The notes: generated by a model from the letters alone, not told the origin. 40,302 bases of DNA from Bacteroidia bacterium (GCA_017995075.1 JAGOJO010000013.1:1-40302); one strand, 5' to 3'. Shown: positions 1 through 9,549, numbered from the stretch's first letter. Program-made: numbers and translations.

Positions 1-2118
1 GCTACACCAACAAATGGTGGTACAACTCCTGCTTATCAATGGAAGGTGAATGGCACAAATGTAGGAACCAACAGTGCAACATTTACAACAACTACGCTAA
101 CCAATGGTCAGATTGTTACTTGTGTTTTAACGAGCAATGCCACGTGCGCAAGTCCGACGACTGCTACATCGAATGCAATTACAATGACAGTAAACCCTTC
201 AGTGGTGCCTTCGGTTAGTATCTCTGCAAACCCCGGTAGTACGATCTGTGCAGGTGCCAGTGTTACATTCACTGCTGTACCAACTAACGGCGGTGTTACT
301 CCTGCTTATCAATGGAAAGTGAATGGAGCTAACGTTGGAACGAATAACGCAACATTTACAACAACTACGCTAACCAATGGTCAAATTGTAACTTGTGTGT
401 TAACCAGCAATGCAACATGTGCAATTCCTGCGTCTGTTACTTCTAATTCGATCACCATGACAGTTAATTCTGTGGTTGTACCTTCAGTTTCTATCGTGGC
501 AAATCCCGGAAGTACCATTTGCACAGGCACCAGTGTTACATTCACTGCTACACCAACAAACGGCGGTGTTACTCCTGCTTATCAATGGAAAGTGAATGGC
601 ACAAATGCAGGAACCAACAGTGCAACGTTTACAACAACTACGCTAACCAATGGCCAGATTGTTACTTGTGTTTTAACGAGCAATGCCACGTGCGCAAGTC
701 CGACGACTGCTACATCGAATGCAATTACAATGACAGTAAACCCTTCAGTGGTGCCTTCGGTTAGTATTTCTGCAAATCCTGGTAGTACGATCTGTGCTGG
801 TACTAGTGTTACATTCACTGCTGTACCAACTAACGGCGGTGTGACTCCTGCTTATCAATGGAAAGTGAATGGATCTAACGTAGGAACGAATAGTGCAACA
901 TTTACATCAACCACATTGACCAATGGTCAGATCGTAACCTGCGTATTGACCAGCAATGCTACTTGTGCAAGTCCGACTACCGCGACTTCAAATGCAATTA
1001 CAATGACAGTAAATCCTCTGTTGACACCTTCAGTAAGTATCGCAGCGAATCCGGGTAGTACTATCTGCGCTGGCTCCAGTGTTACATTTACCGCAACACC
1101 AACCAATGGCGGAACAACACCGGCGTATCAATGGAAAGTGAATGGTGGCAATGTGGGAACCAATAGTCCGACCTTTACTACAACTACTTTAACAAATGGT
1201 CAGATTGTTACTTGCGTATTGACGAGTAATGCTGTTTGTGCAAGCCCGACCACATCTACGTCGAATGCAATTACAATGACAGTGAATCCTGTTGTGGTGC
1301 CTACGATTTCGATCTCTGCAAATCCCGGAAGTACAGTTTGTAATGGAACCAATGTTACATTTACAGCTGTCATTACAAATGGTGGAACAACTCCGGTTTT
1401 TCAATGGAAAAGAAATGGTAGTGCTGTTGGAACTAATAGTCCTACTTATTCAAGTAATACATTTCTTACAGGAGAAGAAGTATCATGTGTCTTTGTAAGT
1501 AATGCCTTGTGTGCGAGCCCTGCCAGCGAAAATTCGAATACGATCACGATGACGGTTAATCCAGTTCTGACTCCATCAGTAAGTATTTCAGCGAGTACGG
1601 GAACATCCATCTGTGCAGGCACGAGCGTGACATTTACTGCAACACCAACCAATGGCGGAACTACTCCTTTGTATCAATGGAAAGTGAATGGAGCAAATGT
1701 TGGAACCAATAGTACAACGTTTACTACAACAACACTTACCAATGGACAGATTGTAACCTGTGTGTTAACCAGTAATGCCGTTTGTGCGAGTCCGACTACA
1801 GCAACATCAAATGCACTTACTATGACCGTGAATCCATTATTGACTCCGGCAGTAAGTATTGCAACGCTTTCAAGTAATATTATTTGCTCAGGTACCAGCG
1901 TGACTTTTACAGCTACTCCTACCAATGGTGGTACAACTCCGGCTTATCAATGGAAAGTAAATGGCGTGAATGCCGGTACTAACAGTGCAACATTTACAAC
2001 TACAACTTTAACAACAGGCCAGGCTGTTACTTGTGTGTTGACAAGCAATGCAACTTGTGCGAGTCCGACTACAGCAACTTCGAATGCGATTACAAGAACT
2101 GTGGTGGCTGGAGTACCG
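1..2118 (+). repeat. Tandem 273-bp coding repeats (Ig-like units)
   Basis: Unit boundaries fall at 208, 481, 754, 1027, 1300, 1573 and 1846, every interval exactly 273 bp with no indel, preceded by a partial unit. Units 1-2 and 3-4 are much closer to each other than to the rest: bases 61-230 and 607-776 are nearly identical, an offset of 546 bp. The unit at 1300-1572 is the most divergent. The array encodes Ig-like domains of a surface protein. Confidence 0.95.
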
Positions 2119-2688
2119 TTGATTACTTCTGTAACACCGTCGTCGGGTCCGGTAGGAACTTCCATAGTTATCAGAGGAACTCGATTGGCAACTGCTACCC
2201 AAGTCCAGATTGGCAGTGGATCAACCACGAGCATGATCGTTTCAGGTGATACAATGATTACGACAACAGTTCCAGCCGGCTCAACTACAGGAATTGTACG
2301 TGTTACGAATGTTTGCGGTCAAAATACAACGGGTGTTACCTACACAGTGACTTCTTCATCGGTTACTTTAAACCTCGGATTGTTTATCGAAGGTTTCTAT
2401 ATTGGCAGTAATACCATGTCTCCAGTGTTGTTTAATAGTGGAGCAAGTTCAAATCCATTAGCCTGCGATAGCATCACCATAGAACTGCACAATACGACCA
2501 ACCCTTATGCAACTGCTCATACAGTAAATGGATTGCTACTTACAAATGGTACCTGTCAGGTAACTTTCCCGGGAAGTGCGCTGGGTAACTCATATTACAT
2601 TGTTGTGAATCATCGGAACACGATTGAAACATGGAGTAAATTGCCGGTTTTAATGAGTTCTAATACCAGTTACACCTTCAAGCAGTAG
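1..2688 (+). CDS. Large Ig-like repeat surface protein, 3' part (adhesin-like)
   Basis: The gene is open from base 1, so the N-terminus and any signal peptide lie outside the window; 895 codons are visible. What is seen: one partial and seven complete Ig-like units of exactly 91 residues (units begin near bases 208, 481, 754, 1027, 1300, 1573 and 1846). Each carries a conserved YQWKVNG core strand and three cysteines (contexts STIC, VTCVL, ATCAS). An IPT/TIG-like domain follows (about 2110-2355, beginning PLITSVTPSSGPVGTSI). The end is a ~110-residue module (LGLFIEGFY ... NHRNTIETWS) that I recall from the C-termini of other Bacteroidota surface proteins. No classical T9SS type A tail is present, and in relatives that last module often continues further, so the end may be shortened. 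A role as a cell-surface adhesin or matrix protein is inferred. A strong terminator follows. Confidence 0.85.
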   Translation, partial: ATPTNGGTTPAYQWKVNGTNVGTNSATFTTTTLTNGQIVTCVLTSNATCASPTTATSNAITMTVNPSVVPSVSISANPGSTICAGASVTFTAVPTNGGVTPAYQWKVNGANVGTNNATFTTTTLTNGQIVTCVLTSNATCAIPASVTSNSITMTVNSVVVPSVSIVANPGSTICTGTSVTFTATPTNGGVTPAYQWKVNGTNAGTNSATFTTTTLTNGQIVTCVLTSNATCASPTTATSNAITMTVNPSVVPSVSISANPGSTICAGTSVTFTAVPTNGGVTPAYQWKVNGSNVGTNSATFTSTTLTNGQIVTCVLTSNATCASPTTATSNAITMTVNPLLTPSVSIAANPGSTICAGSSVTFTATPTNGGTTPAYQWKVNGGNVGTNSPTFTTTTLTNGQIVTCVLTSNAVCASPTTSTSNAITMTVNPVVVPTISISANPGSTVCNGTNVTFTAVITNGGTTPVFQWKRNGSAVGTNSPTYSSNTFLTGEEVSCVFVSNALCASPASENSNTITMTVNPVLTPSVSISASTGTSICAGTSVTFTATPTNGGTTPLYQWKVNGANVGTNSTTFTTTTLTNGQIVTCVLTSNAVCASPTTATSNALTMTVNPLLTPAVSIATLSSNIICSGTSVTFTATPTNGGTTPAYQWKVNGVNAGTNSATFTTTTLTTGQAVTCVLTSNATCASPTTATSNAITRTVVAGVPLITSVTPSSGPVGTSIVIRGTRLATATQVQIGSGSTTSMIVSGDTMITTTVPAGSTTGIVRVTNVCGQNTTGVTYTVTSSSVTLNLGLFIEGFYIGSNTMSPVLFNSGASSNPLACDSITIELHNTTNPYATAHTVNGLLLTNGTCQVTFPGSALGNSYYIVVNHRNTIETWSKLPVLMSSNTSYTFKQ

Positions 2689-2708
2689 ATAACGCAAAAA
2701 GAGCAATG

Positions 2709-2733
2709 AAAGGGGTCGGTTTCGACCCCTTTT
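2709..2733 (+). terminator. Rho-independent terminator of the repeat adhesin gene
   Basis: A perfect 10-bp stem (AAAGGGGTCG at 2709-2718 with CGACCCCTTT at 2723-2732) closes a GTTT loop and runs into a T-rich stretch, 21 bases after the stop codon. Confidence 0.85.
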
Positions 2734-2749
2734 CTGTTTAAATCAATAC

Positions 2750-2779
2750 TTGGATGCATATATTGATTGTGTAACTTTG
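2750..2779 (+). promoter_or_regulatory. Bacteroidota-type promoter of the trans-sulfuration gene
   Basis: TTG at 2750-2752 (-33-like) and TAACTTTG at 2772-2779 (-7, exact match to TAnnTTTG) are separated by 19 bp, the spacing known for this phylum's primary sigma factor. The expected start of transcription is around 2785, some 15 bases before the ATG at 2801. The TTG that would give a longer reading frame is therefore better read as the -33 box than as a start codon. Confidence 0.75.
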
Positions 2780-2800
2780 GCTCCGTTAATAGAATTTGAA

Positions 2801-3952
2801 ATGAACGAAAATGCAGGTTTTGGCACTAAAGCCATTCACGCGGGTCAGGAACCCGACCCAACTACCGGAGCTATCATGACCCCGATCTACCAAACCAGTA
2901 CTTATGTACAGGAATGGCCGGGAAAGCATAAGGGTTATGCCTATGCACGCGGTAAAAACCCAACCAGAAATGCTTTGGAACAGTGTATTGCTGCACTGGA
3001 GAATGCTGCACATGGTTTATGCTTCAGCAGTGGACAGGGTGCGAGCGATGCAATTATAAAAATGTTGCGTCCAGGTGATGAGGTGATTGCTACCAACGAC
3101 TTATATGGTGGAAGCTACCGGATGTTTACAAAGATATTTGAACCAATGGGTATCAAGTTTCACTTTGTAAATATGTATGATGCAAATAACATCAAGAATT
3201 TTATAAATGCTAATACGAAGATGCTCTGGGTGGAAACTCCAACCAACCCGACGATGCAGATTATAGATGTAAAAGCATGTGCAGCCATCGCTAAGGAAAA
3301 TAAACTGATTCTGGTTGTAGATAATACTTTCGCCTCTCCATACCTGCAGAATCCTTTGGCACTTGGCGCTGACATCGTGATGCATTCTGTAACAAAATAT
3401 CTCGGTGGACATAGTGATGTGGTGATGGGTGCTATCTGCACAAATAATAAGGAATACTATGACCAATTAGCTTTTATTCATAATTCTTGTGGAGCTACAC
3501 CCGGACCAATGGATAGCTTTCTGGTATTACGTGGTTTGAAAACCTTGCATGTACGCATGGAACGTCATTGCCAGAATGGTAGGAAAATTGCCGAGTATTT
3601 AAAGGCGCATCCGAAGGTAGATAAAGTCTATTGGCCGGGATTTCCTGATCATCCGAATCATGAAATAGCAAAGAAGCAGATGAAAGATTTTGGAGGAATG
3701 ATTTCTTTCACGTTGAAGAATGCAACAACGGAGGAGACATTTACAATGGCATCTAGAGTGCGCGTATTTTCGCTGGCAGAATCACTAGGTGGTGTGGAGT
3801 CTCTATTGAATCACCCTGCAACCATGACTCACGCTTCAATACCAAAAGAAGAGCGGGAAAAAGCTGGTGTAACAGATGGATTAATTCGCCTAAGCGTGGG
3901 CATTGAGGATATAGAAGATCTCATTGCGGATCTTCAGCAGGCTATTGGATAA
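2801..3952 (+). CDS. Cystathionine gamma-synthase/lyase family PLP enzyme
   Basis: This is a cytosolic PLP-dependent enzyme of the Cys/Met metabolism family, 383 residues from the ATG at 2801, the usual family length. Visible family marks: the YAYARGKNPTRN segment (Tyr/Arg that bind PLP phosphate from the neighbouring subunit), SSGQGASD, the VVDNTFASPYLQNP strand with the PLP-pyridine Asp (about residue 174), and the Schiff-base Lys in HSVTKYLGGHSD (about residue 199). The C-terminal SLGGVESLLNHPATMTH block is also typical. Whether it acts as cystathionine gamma-synthase, gamma-lyase, beta-lyase or a sulfhydrylase cannot be decided from sequence alone. The ATG at 2801 is preferred because the upstream in-frame TTG at 2750 lies in the promoter. 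The gene is a single transcription unit with its own promoter and terminator. Confidence 0.93.
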   Translation: MNENAGFGTKAIHAGQEPDPTTGAIMTPIYQTSTYVQEWPGKHKGYAYARGKNPTRNALEQCIAALENAAHGLCFSSGQGASDAIIKMLRPGDEVIATNDLYGGSYRMFTKIFEPMGIKFHFVNMYDANNIKNFINANTKMLWVETPTNPTMQIIDVKACAAIAKENKLILVVDNTFASPYLQNPLALGADIVMHSVTKYLGGHSDVVMGAICTNNKEYYDQLAFIHNSCGATPGPMDSFLVLRGLKTLHVRMERHCQNGRKIAEYLKAHPKVDKVYWPGFPDHPNHEIAKKQMKDFGGMISFTLKNATTEETFTMASRVRVFSLAESLGGVESLLNHPATMTHASIPKEEREKAGVTDGLIRLSVGIEDIEDLIADLQQAIG

Positions 3953-3972
3953 GTTATCCATGGTTCATAACT

Positions 3973-4004
3973 AAAGCGGGGTCATTTTTGACTCCGCTTT
4001 TTTT
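3973..4004 (+). terminator. Rho-independent terminator of the trans-sulfuration gene
   Basis: A 12-bp stem with one G:T pair (AAAGCGGGGTCA at 3973-3984, TGACTCCGCTTT at 3989-4000) has a TTTT loop and is followed by TTTT. It begins 20 bases after the stop codon. Confidence 0.9.
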
Positions 4005-4036
4005 GTGATTGTTCCTTTGAAAAGTGTAATAAACGA

Positions 4037-4070
4037 AAAAGGCTGCATCCGTGTAAATGCAGCCCTTTTA
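4037..4070 (-). terminator. nrdA: Rho-independent terminator of nrdA
   Basis: An 8-bp stem (GGCTGCAT at 4042-4049 with ATGCAGCC at 4058-4065) is flanked on the minus-strand 3' side by a run of five T. It lies about 20 bases past the nrdA stop codon, so it serves the minus strand. Together with the plus-strand hairpin at 3973 it insulates two convergent genes. Confidence 0.8.
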
Positions 4071-4090
4071 CTATAAAGAATCGTTAACTT

Positions 4091-6538
4091 TTAACTTCCG
4101 CACATCAAACATCCATCTGGATTGTCGAGTGAGCAACTAAGCTGATCAGCAGCACTTGGCGCATCATCGGTGAAATCATTTACAACAGGAGCTGAACCCT
4201 GTACACTTGTTACCGAAGAAGCAGTAGTGGTTGTAGTCGCCATAACAGCTTCTGCCGGATGTGGCATCATTTCATATTGTTTATCTACCGTAAACTTGAT
4301 AGCGCTTGCAGCTGGTTTGGTGCGCAGGTAGTACATGCCGGTTTTGAGACCACGCTCCCATGCATAGAAATGCATCGAGGTAAGTTTCGCAAAGTTTGGT
4401 TCAGCAATGAACAGATTCAATGATTGACTCTGGCAGATATATGCCCCACGCTCAGCGGCCATGTCGATGATCGTACGTTGCTTGATTTCCCATACTGTTT
4501 TGTAGAGTTCTTTGATCTCCTGTGGAATTTCAGCAATATGTTGTACAGATCCGTTGGCTGCGATGATTTTATTCTTCATGTCGTTGTTCCAGAGGTTCAG
4601 ACGAACAAGGTCCATGAGGAGATGTTTATTTACAACAATGAATTCTCCACTTAATACGCGACGGTTGTAAATGTTGGTGGTGTATGGCTCAAAGCACTCG
4701 TTATTTCCGAGAATCTGTGAGGTAGAAGCTGTTGGCATTGGAGCAAGTAACAACGAGTTGCGTACACCATGCTTTTTCACCTCTTCACGTAACACATCCC
4801 ATTCCCAACGATCTGTTGGTTTTACATTCCACATATCAAACTGGAAGATGCCTTGTGATACAGGTGAACCTTCGAATGTTGAATAAGGACCTTCCACTTT
4901 CGCCAAATCTTTAGAAGCGGTCATTGCAGCATAGTAGATGGTCTCGAAAATTTCGCGGTTGAGTCGACGTGCATCTTCACTTTCGAACGGATAACGCATC
5001 AGGATAAACGCATCGGCCAATCCCTGCACACCAATTCCGATCGGACGATGACGCATATTACTGTTGCGGGCTTCTTCAATCGGATAGTAGTTCACATCGA
5101 TGATGCGGTTCAGGTTCTTGGTAGCGACGTAAGTGATCTCAAATAATTTCTGATGATCAAACGAACCGTTCGTTACAAAGCGAGGTAACGCAATAGAAGC
5201 AAGGTTACATACTGCAACTTCATCTGCTGCTGTGTATTCAACAATCTCTGTGCAAAGATTCGAACTCTTGATTGTTCCCAGATTCTTCTGGTTACTCTTC
5301 TCGTTGCAGGCGTCTTTGTAAAGGATATATGGTGTTCCTGATTCAATTTGAGATTCGAGAACGGCTGTCCATAATTCACGCGCTGGAATAGTACGACGTG
5401 CACGGCCTTCCTCTTCATACTTGGTGTAGAGTAACTCAAACTCCATTCCATAGCAATCAGCCAGACCAGGAGCTTCATTCGGGCAGAATAAACTCCATTC
5501 GCCTTCTTCTTTCACACGCTTCATGAACAGATCCGGAACCCACAGTGCGTAGAACAAATCACGGGCGCGGATTTCTTCCTTACCATGGTTTTTCTTTAAC
5601 TCCAGGAATTCGAAAATATCAGCATGCCACGGCTCCAGGTATACAGCAAATGATCCTTTGCGTTTTCCACCACCCTGATCAACGTAACGCGCTGTATCAT
5701 TGAATACACGCAACATCGGAACAATACCATTGCTGGTGCCGTTGGTGCCGCGGATATACGATCCTGTAGCACGTACATTGTGGATGCTTAGTCCAATACC
5801 ACCGGCACTCTGTGATATCTGTGCAGTTTGCTTCAGCGTATTGTAGATTCCCTCAATACTGTCCGATTGCATCTGCAACAGGAAACAAGAGCTCAATTGT
5901 GGCTTTGGTGTACCAGAATTGAATAAAGTTGGTGTGGCATGCGTAAACCAACGCTCGCTCATGAGATTGTAAGTCTCAATGACCGCATCGATGTCGTTCA
6001 GGTGAATACCCACCGAAACACGCATCAACATGTGCTGAGGACGCTCAACCACTTTATTGTTGAGTTTCAGGAGATAAGACTTCTCTAGCGTCTTGAATCC
6101 GAAGTAGTCATACCCGAAATCCCGGTCATATATAATAGTAGAGTCCAGAAGATCCGCATGGGTATTGATGACCTCCATCGCTTCATCAGAAACGAGGGGT
6201 GCTTTCTTACCCGTCTTAGGATCAATATATTCGTACAAATCCTTCATCGTTTCAGAGAAGGACTTTTTCGTGTTTTTGTGTAGATTGGAAATGGCGATCC
6301 TGGATGCAAGTAATGCAAAATCAGGGTGTCGCGTGGTAAGAGAGGCTGCTGTCTCCGCTGCCAGGTTGTCCAGTTCTGTGGTGGTCACGCCATCATACAC
6401 ACCTTCAATTACCTTCTGAGCTACCAGAATGGCTTGAACGTGGTCGGGCGAGAGGCCATAGCACAGTTTCTGAACTCGTGCGGTGATTTTATCAAATTTC
6501 ACCGTCTCCTTTTTGCCGTCTCTTTTTATAACGAACAT
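4091..6538 (-). CDS. nrdA: Ribonucleoside-diphosphate reductase, alpha (large) subunit
   Basis: Class I ribonucleotide reductase large subunit, 815 residues, which reduces NDPs to dNDPs together with a radical-bearing beta subunit. An ATP-cone occupies about residues 1-95, so overall activity is probably controlled by ATP/dATP. Catalytic features in order: Cys218 (LSSCFLL) and Cys444 (VAVCNLAS) as the reducible pair, N427-x-C429-x-E431 (SSNLCTEI) for radical chemistry, the [17 protein letters not shown] block around 598-614, Tyr736-Tyr737 (GMYYLRT) for radical transfer, and a C-terminal Cys810-x-x-Cys813 tail that shuttles electrons to thioredoxin. A flexible Thr/Ala/Ser-rich linker (about 766-800) precedes that tail. 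The ATG at 6538 begins directly with the cone motif [11 protein letters not shown]. No beta-subunit gene is adjacent. The 440 bp upstream are non-coding. Confidence 0.97.
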   Translation of the reverse strand: MFVIKRDGKKETVKFDKITARVQKLCYGLSPDHVQAILVAQKVIEGVYDGVTTTELDNLAAETAASLTTRHPDFALLASRIAISNLHKNTKKSFSETMKDLYEYIDPKTGKKAPLVSDEAMEVINTHADLLDSTIIYDRDFGYDYFGFKTLEKSYLLKLNNKVVERPQHMLMRVSVGIHLNDIDAVIETYNLMSERWFTHATPTLFNSGTPKPQLSSCFLLQMQSDSIEGIYNTLKQTAQISQSAGGIGLSIHNVRATGSYIRGTNGTSNGIVPMLRVFNDTARYVDQGGGKRKGSFAVYLEPWHADIFEFLELKKNHGKEEIRARDLFYALWVPDLFMKRVKEEGEWSLFCPNEAPGLADCYGMEFELLYTKYEEEGRARRTIPARELWTAVLESQIESGTPYILYKDACNEKSNQKNLGTIKSSNLCTEIVEYTAADEVAVCNLASIALPRFVTNGSFDHQKLFEITYVATKNLNRIIDVNYYPIEEARNSNMRHRPIGIGVQGLADAFILMRYPFESEDARRLNREIFETIYYAAMTASKDLAKVEGPYSTFEGSPVSQGIFQFDMWNVKPTDRWEWDVLREEVKKHGVRNSLLLAPMPTASTSQILGNNECFEPYTTNIYNRRVLSGEFIVVNKHLLMDLVRLNLWNNDMKNKIIAANGSVQHIAEIPQEIKELYKTVWEIKQRTIIDMAAERGAYICQSQSLNLFIAEPNFAKLTSMHFYAWERGLKTGMYYLRTKPAASAIKFTVDKQYEMMPHPAEAVMATTTTTASSVTSVQGSAPVVNDFTDDAPSAADQLSCSLDNPDGCLMCGS

Positions 6539-6780
6539 ATCTGCTGTGTGTTTGTAAGGTTAAAACTCGTTTATTCTAGTACTATAAGGTTCAGACTCGC
6601 AATTATTGCCTTCGATTGGAGCGACGATTATCCCTACAACGCGAAGACGCTGTTTTTAAGTATCCGGTAAGATCAGATGAGTTTGAAAACCAGCGCTTTT
6701 CTCAACAAAGGTGAGCAGCAGCTGAACCGGGTACAAATCACGTTAAAGATATCGTTGAACCCAAGGGGTATTTTTTCACA

Positions 6781-6829
6781 TTAGGGTTCATTTTTCAACA
6801 AATCATGGGTGCGAAAAAATAAACCCTAA
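6781..6829. repeat. Long imperfect inverted repeat upstream of nrdA
   Basis: TTAGGGTTCATTTTT (6781-6795) is matched by AAAAAATAAACCCTAA (6814-6829) with one mismatch, around an 18-base centre. It sits about 245 bases before the nrdA start. It could be an operator or an RNA hairpin; no poly-T follows in a position suggesting termination. Confidence 0.6.
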
Positions 6830-6910
6830 AAAATTTTGTTTCCAGCCGGAAATGAACTAATAGAGGAAAAGCATGTTTGTCTAAAATAGTAATGATATTC
6901 AGAAAAATTA

Positions 6911-6947
6911 TTTTCCCCTCTGAGAAACTGCTTTTTCAGAGGGGAAA
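6911..6947 (-). terminator. Terminator hairpin of the propeller-type T9SS gene
   Basis: TTTCCCCTCTGA (6912-6923) pairs perfectly with TCAGAGGGGAAA (6936-6947). Four further pairs, one of them G:T, continue into the loop and leave a CTGC tetraloop, 16 bp in all. It lies 34 bases after the stop of the minus-strand gene ending at 6981; a T-rich stretch follows on that strand. Confidence 0.75.
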
Positions 6948-6980
6948 TGTAAATCTGCATTCTTTGTATCTGATCTCCTG

Positions 6981-9464
6981 TCAATGGATTACCATTTGAC
7001 TTCCGCTTTGTTTTCCTTCGGTGGAAATTATGATGAAATAAATTCCTTTTTCCAGATGCGGAAGTTGTATTAATCCTCCTGTTAAAGGAAGTTCGGTGAT
7101 ATAACGGCCAAGCATATCCGAAAGATAAATTTTGTCTACGGGCTTTTTTATAGATAATTGAAATGTACCGTTGTTGGGATTGGTGAATTGCAGATATTCT
7201 GCGGGGTTAATTTCAGCCGTTCCCGTTGGTGTAGTTGGTGATTTAAATAGTCCGCCGCCAAAAGTGGTGACCCACATTTCATTGTTGCGGAAGAATATTC
7301 GTTCAGGCTGTTTGAAGGGGAAGCTGTGTTCCCGCTGAAATACCGGATTGGCAGTGTTCATTCCGGTTGCTTTCCACAAGCCTGATGTTTCTGTGCTGAT
7401 CCATGCTTCTCCTGTGTTGATTGGATGGAAGCTGATAGAACTTACTCGATCAACACCGTTAAATATTCTTGTCCAGCTCTGGCCACGGTTAGTTGTCTTG
7501 TATAGTCCGCCGAGTCCGTTAGGTGGTCCGCCCCAGCCACTCCAGATGCAAGCATACCATGTGTTTTGTGTTGGATCTGTGGGGTCAACAACAATGTCTT
7601 TGGTGTAATACATCATACCTGCGTCGCTTCGGTCACTCCAGGTACTGCTGCCTGCGGGTAAATAGAATACTCCCGATGAGGCGGTGAACGCTCCTGTTGC
7701 ATCTCGTCGTGCTGAATAACTGGCGACCAGACTCCCGTCGTTGAGTACGATGATATTAAAAGGGTGTCCTTCTGTTCGTGGTGGATTATTCAGTTTTACC
7801 CATGTACTGGCTGATCCTGCATTCAGGTTTTCTGTTTTCCAGATTCCTCCTTCTCCAACACCCATGGCATAGTGTATCACCGAGGCGAATAATCGGTTGC
7901 TGTTTGTCGGGTCAGCAGCGAGCCATATAACCGGGTGATTGAAATCGTGTAAGGTGGTCCAGCTTGTTCCGTTGTTGTTGCTGTATCGGATGGTGCCTAA
8001 ACCCGGATCGATTCGTGCATCGGTGAGATAGGTTGTCTGGTACATATCGTGTACGGTAGAGGTGGCCGCATAAAGTACAGAGCTCACAGGATGCTTTAAA
8101 ACATAATAGGTGGTATTCTGTGTTGTTGCAGCAGCCATGCGCCAGCTTTCTCCGCCATCGTCACTTCTGATGCCATTGATATCGGAAGCTGCACTGAAGA
8201 GTTGTTGGTTGTTGTTCCAGCAGAGCATCCAATGTGATGTGTTTTCCAGACCGATTCCATTGTATGACTTTAATACCGGCGTGTTTACTCCATTCAGATT
8301 TTCATCGGCATCATCTACGTAAGCTTGTCGCCAGGTAGTACCTCCGTTGGTGCTGACATGTACAAATCCAAGGTCGGTAAAGGCGATTTGGTTTTTGTCG
8401 TTTTGTGCTACAGCTAATCCTAAAACATATTCTCCATATCCCCAGCCACGATCTCCTCCGTCTCCACTCCAGCCGGTAATAATATTATTGTTGAGGGAGG
8501 TGAGAAATGTATTTGTCCAGGAAGATCCTGCCGTGGTGGTTTTGTAAATGACCGGGACACCGTTGTTTTGATCTCCACCTGCTGCATATATAGTGTTGAT
8601 GTCGTTCAGTGCACAGCCGATAAAAAATATTTTATGGTTAGCAGAGATGCCATTCATGCGTTGTGTCCAGCTGGTGGATGCTCCATCGCAGGAGTAGATG
8701 CCTGCACTTGCACTGAAGTCGGCTCCGGTGATTCCGGCATATAAATCGATTTGTGGAAATGCGGTGGCGTATAATTTAACTGCGTTGCCATCTCTCGCTC
8801 CGGCAAATGATCCCATTCCCATTCCGGCAGGCCATCCGGTTAAGGTCATGGGTATCCATAAACTTCCGCCGTTACCCGAGTATAACATCCCGGCTGACGT
8901 TCCAACATATATGAAGTTCCCGTCAAAGAATGCACCGGCAAGATGAATGCCGTTTCCTCCGTTGCTGAAAGTGTAGATGAGTTGATAGTTGGTGCCGCTG
9001 TTGTTGGTGAACCATAGTTTGTCGTATCCGGCCAGGAAGTAGGTGTCGGTCCGGTTGGGATCTGCATATATCGTATAGGCCTCACCGTTAGATGGGTCGG
9101 GTAAGGAGTTCCACGTTACTCCGCCATCTGTGCTGACTACCGGCCTACTCATATCGATTCCGTTTTGGGCGGAGTGGTCTATGGCAAAAATGGAATCCGG
9201 GTTGGAGGTAAACGAAAGGGAGACCGTGGTGCCACCCTGCAGTTCTTCTGCATGTATGAGCGACCAGGATCTTCCGAATTGGGTGCTTCTGTAAAATCCA
9301 CTCATGTCAGAACTGACCCAGATTTCGTTCTTGTCGTGCGGGGAGATGACGGGACTGAAAAAAGCTCCTCCGCCACCAATTCCTTTAGAGGTCCAAACAG
9401 GCACCTGGCTGAATCCGGCACCATACATCAACAGTGCGATCAGCAATAGCAGCTTTCTTTCCAT
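6981..9464 (-). CDS. Secreted Asp-box beta-propeller protein with T9SS tail
   Basis: This is an 827-residue exported protein. A signal peptide is plain at the start (MERKLLLLIALLMYGAGFSQ). The body carries repeated Asp-box/BNR turns: STDGGVTWNS, STNGGTTWRQ, SDDGGESWRM, YSNNNGTSWTT and KTTNRGQSWTR. This pattern is typical of sialidase-, sortilin- and GH74-type propellers; the opening (GIGGGGAFFSPVISPHDKNEIWVSSDMSG) recalls GH74 xyloglucanase-like proteins. The last ~75 residues form a T9SS type A sorting domain (NPNNGTFQLSI ... DMLGR ... LEKGIYFI). No catalytic acids can be assigned, so enzyme activity on a polysaccharide is only a possibility; a binding or structural role is equally likely. 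It is monocistronic, with its own terminator. Confidence 0.88.
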   Translation of the reverse strand: MERKLLLLIALLMYGAGFSQVPVWTSKGIGGGGAFFSPVISPHDKNEIWVSSDMSGFYRSTQFGRSWSLIHAEELQGGTTVSLSFTSNPDSIFAIDHSAQNGIDMSRPVVSTDGGVTWNSLPDPSNGEAYTIYADPNRTDTYFLAGYDKLWFTNNSGTNYQLIYTFSNGGNGIHLAGAFFDGNFIYVGTSAGMLYSGNGGSLWIPMTLTGWPAGMGMGSFAGARDGNAVKLYATAFPQIDLYAGITGADFSASAGIYSCDGASTSWTQRMNGISANHKIFFIGCALNDINTIYAAGGDQNNGVPVIYKTTTAGSSWTNTFLTSLNNNIITGWSGDGGDRGWGYGEYVLGLAVAQNDKNQIAFTDLGFVHVSTNGGTTWRQAYVDDADENLNGVNTPVLKSYNGIGLENTSHWMLCWNNNQQLFSAASDINGIRSDDGGESWRMAAATTQNTTYYVLKHPVSSVLYAATSTVHDMYQTTYLTDARIDPGLGTIRYSNNNGTSWTTLHDFNHPVIWLAADPTNSNRLFASVIHYAMGVGEGGIWKTENLNAGSASTWVKLNNPPRTEGHPFNIIVLNDGSLVASYSARRDATGAFTASSGVFYLPAGSSTWSDRSDAGMMYYTKDIVVDPTDPTQNTWYACIWSGWGGPPNGLGGLYKTTNRGQSWTRIFNGVDRVSSISFHPINTGEAWISTETSGLWKATGMNTANPVFQREHSFPFKQPERIFFRNNEMWVTTFGGGLFKSPTTPTGTAEINPAEYLQFTNPNNGTFQLSIKKPVDKIYLSDMLGRYITELPLTGGLIQLPHLEKGIYFIIISTEGKQSGSQMVIH

Positions 9465-9549
9465 AACGGATAAGATAACTGAATCTGCCCCGGAAAGTGA
9501 TAGAAATAGCTGCTGAACTTACATCTAACCCTGTATTGGTTAGTTTGAA

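Larger units (their letters stand above)
6539..6980. other. Non-coding gap between nrdA and the propeller gene
   Basis: This 442-bp stretch is the upstream region of nrdA (minus strand) and the downstream region of the gene ending at 6981. It holds no convincing gene. It contains an AT-rich imperfect inverted repeat at 6781-6829 and a strong hairpin at 6912-6947. I found no exact TAnnTTTG element for nrdA in it and no NrdR box that I could defend. Confidence 0.6.

Noticed and set aside
1-2118. Regular repeats that could suggest a CRISPR array
   Set aside because: The units are 273 bp, contiguous, and keep one open frame of Ig-like domains; there are no short repeats with unique spacers.
9525-9543. 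CTAACC ... GGTTAG inverted repeat in the gap between the hydrolase and propeller genes
   Set aside because: Only 6 bp per arm, no T-run, expected by chance in a window of this size.
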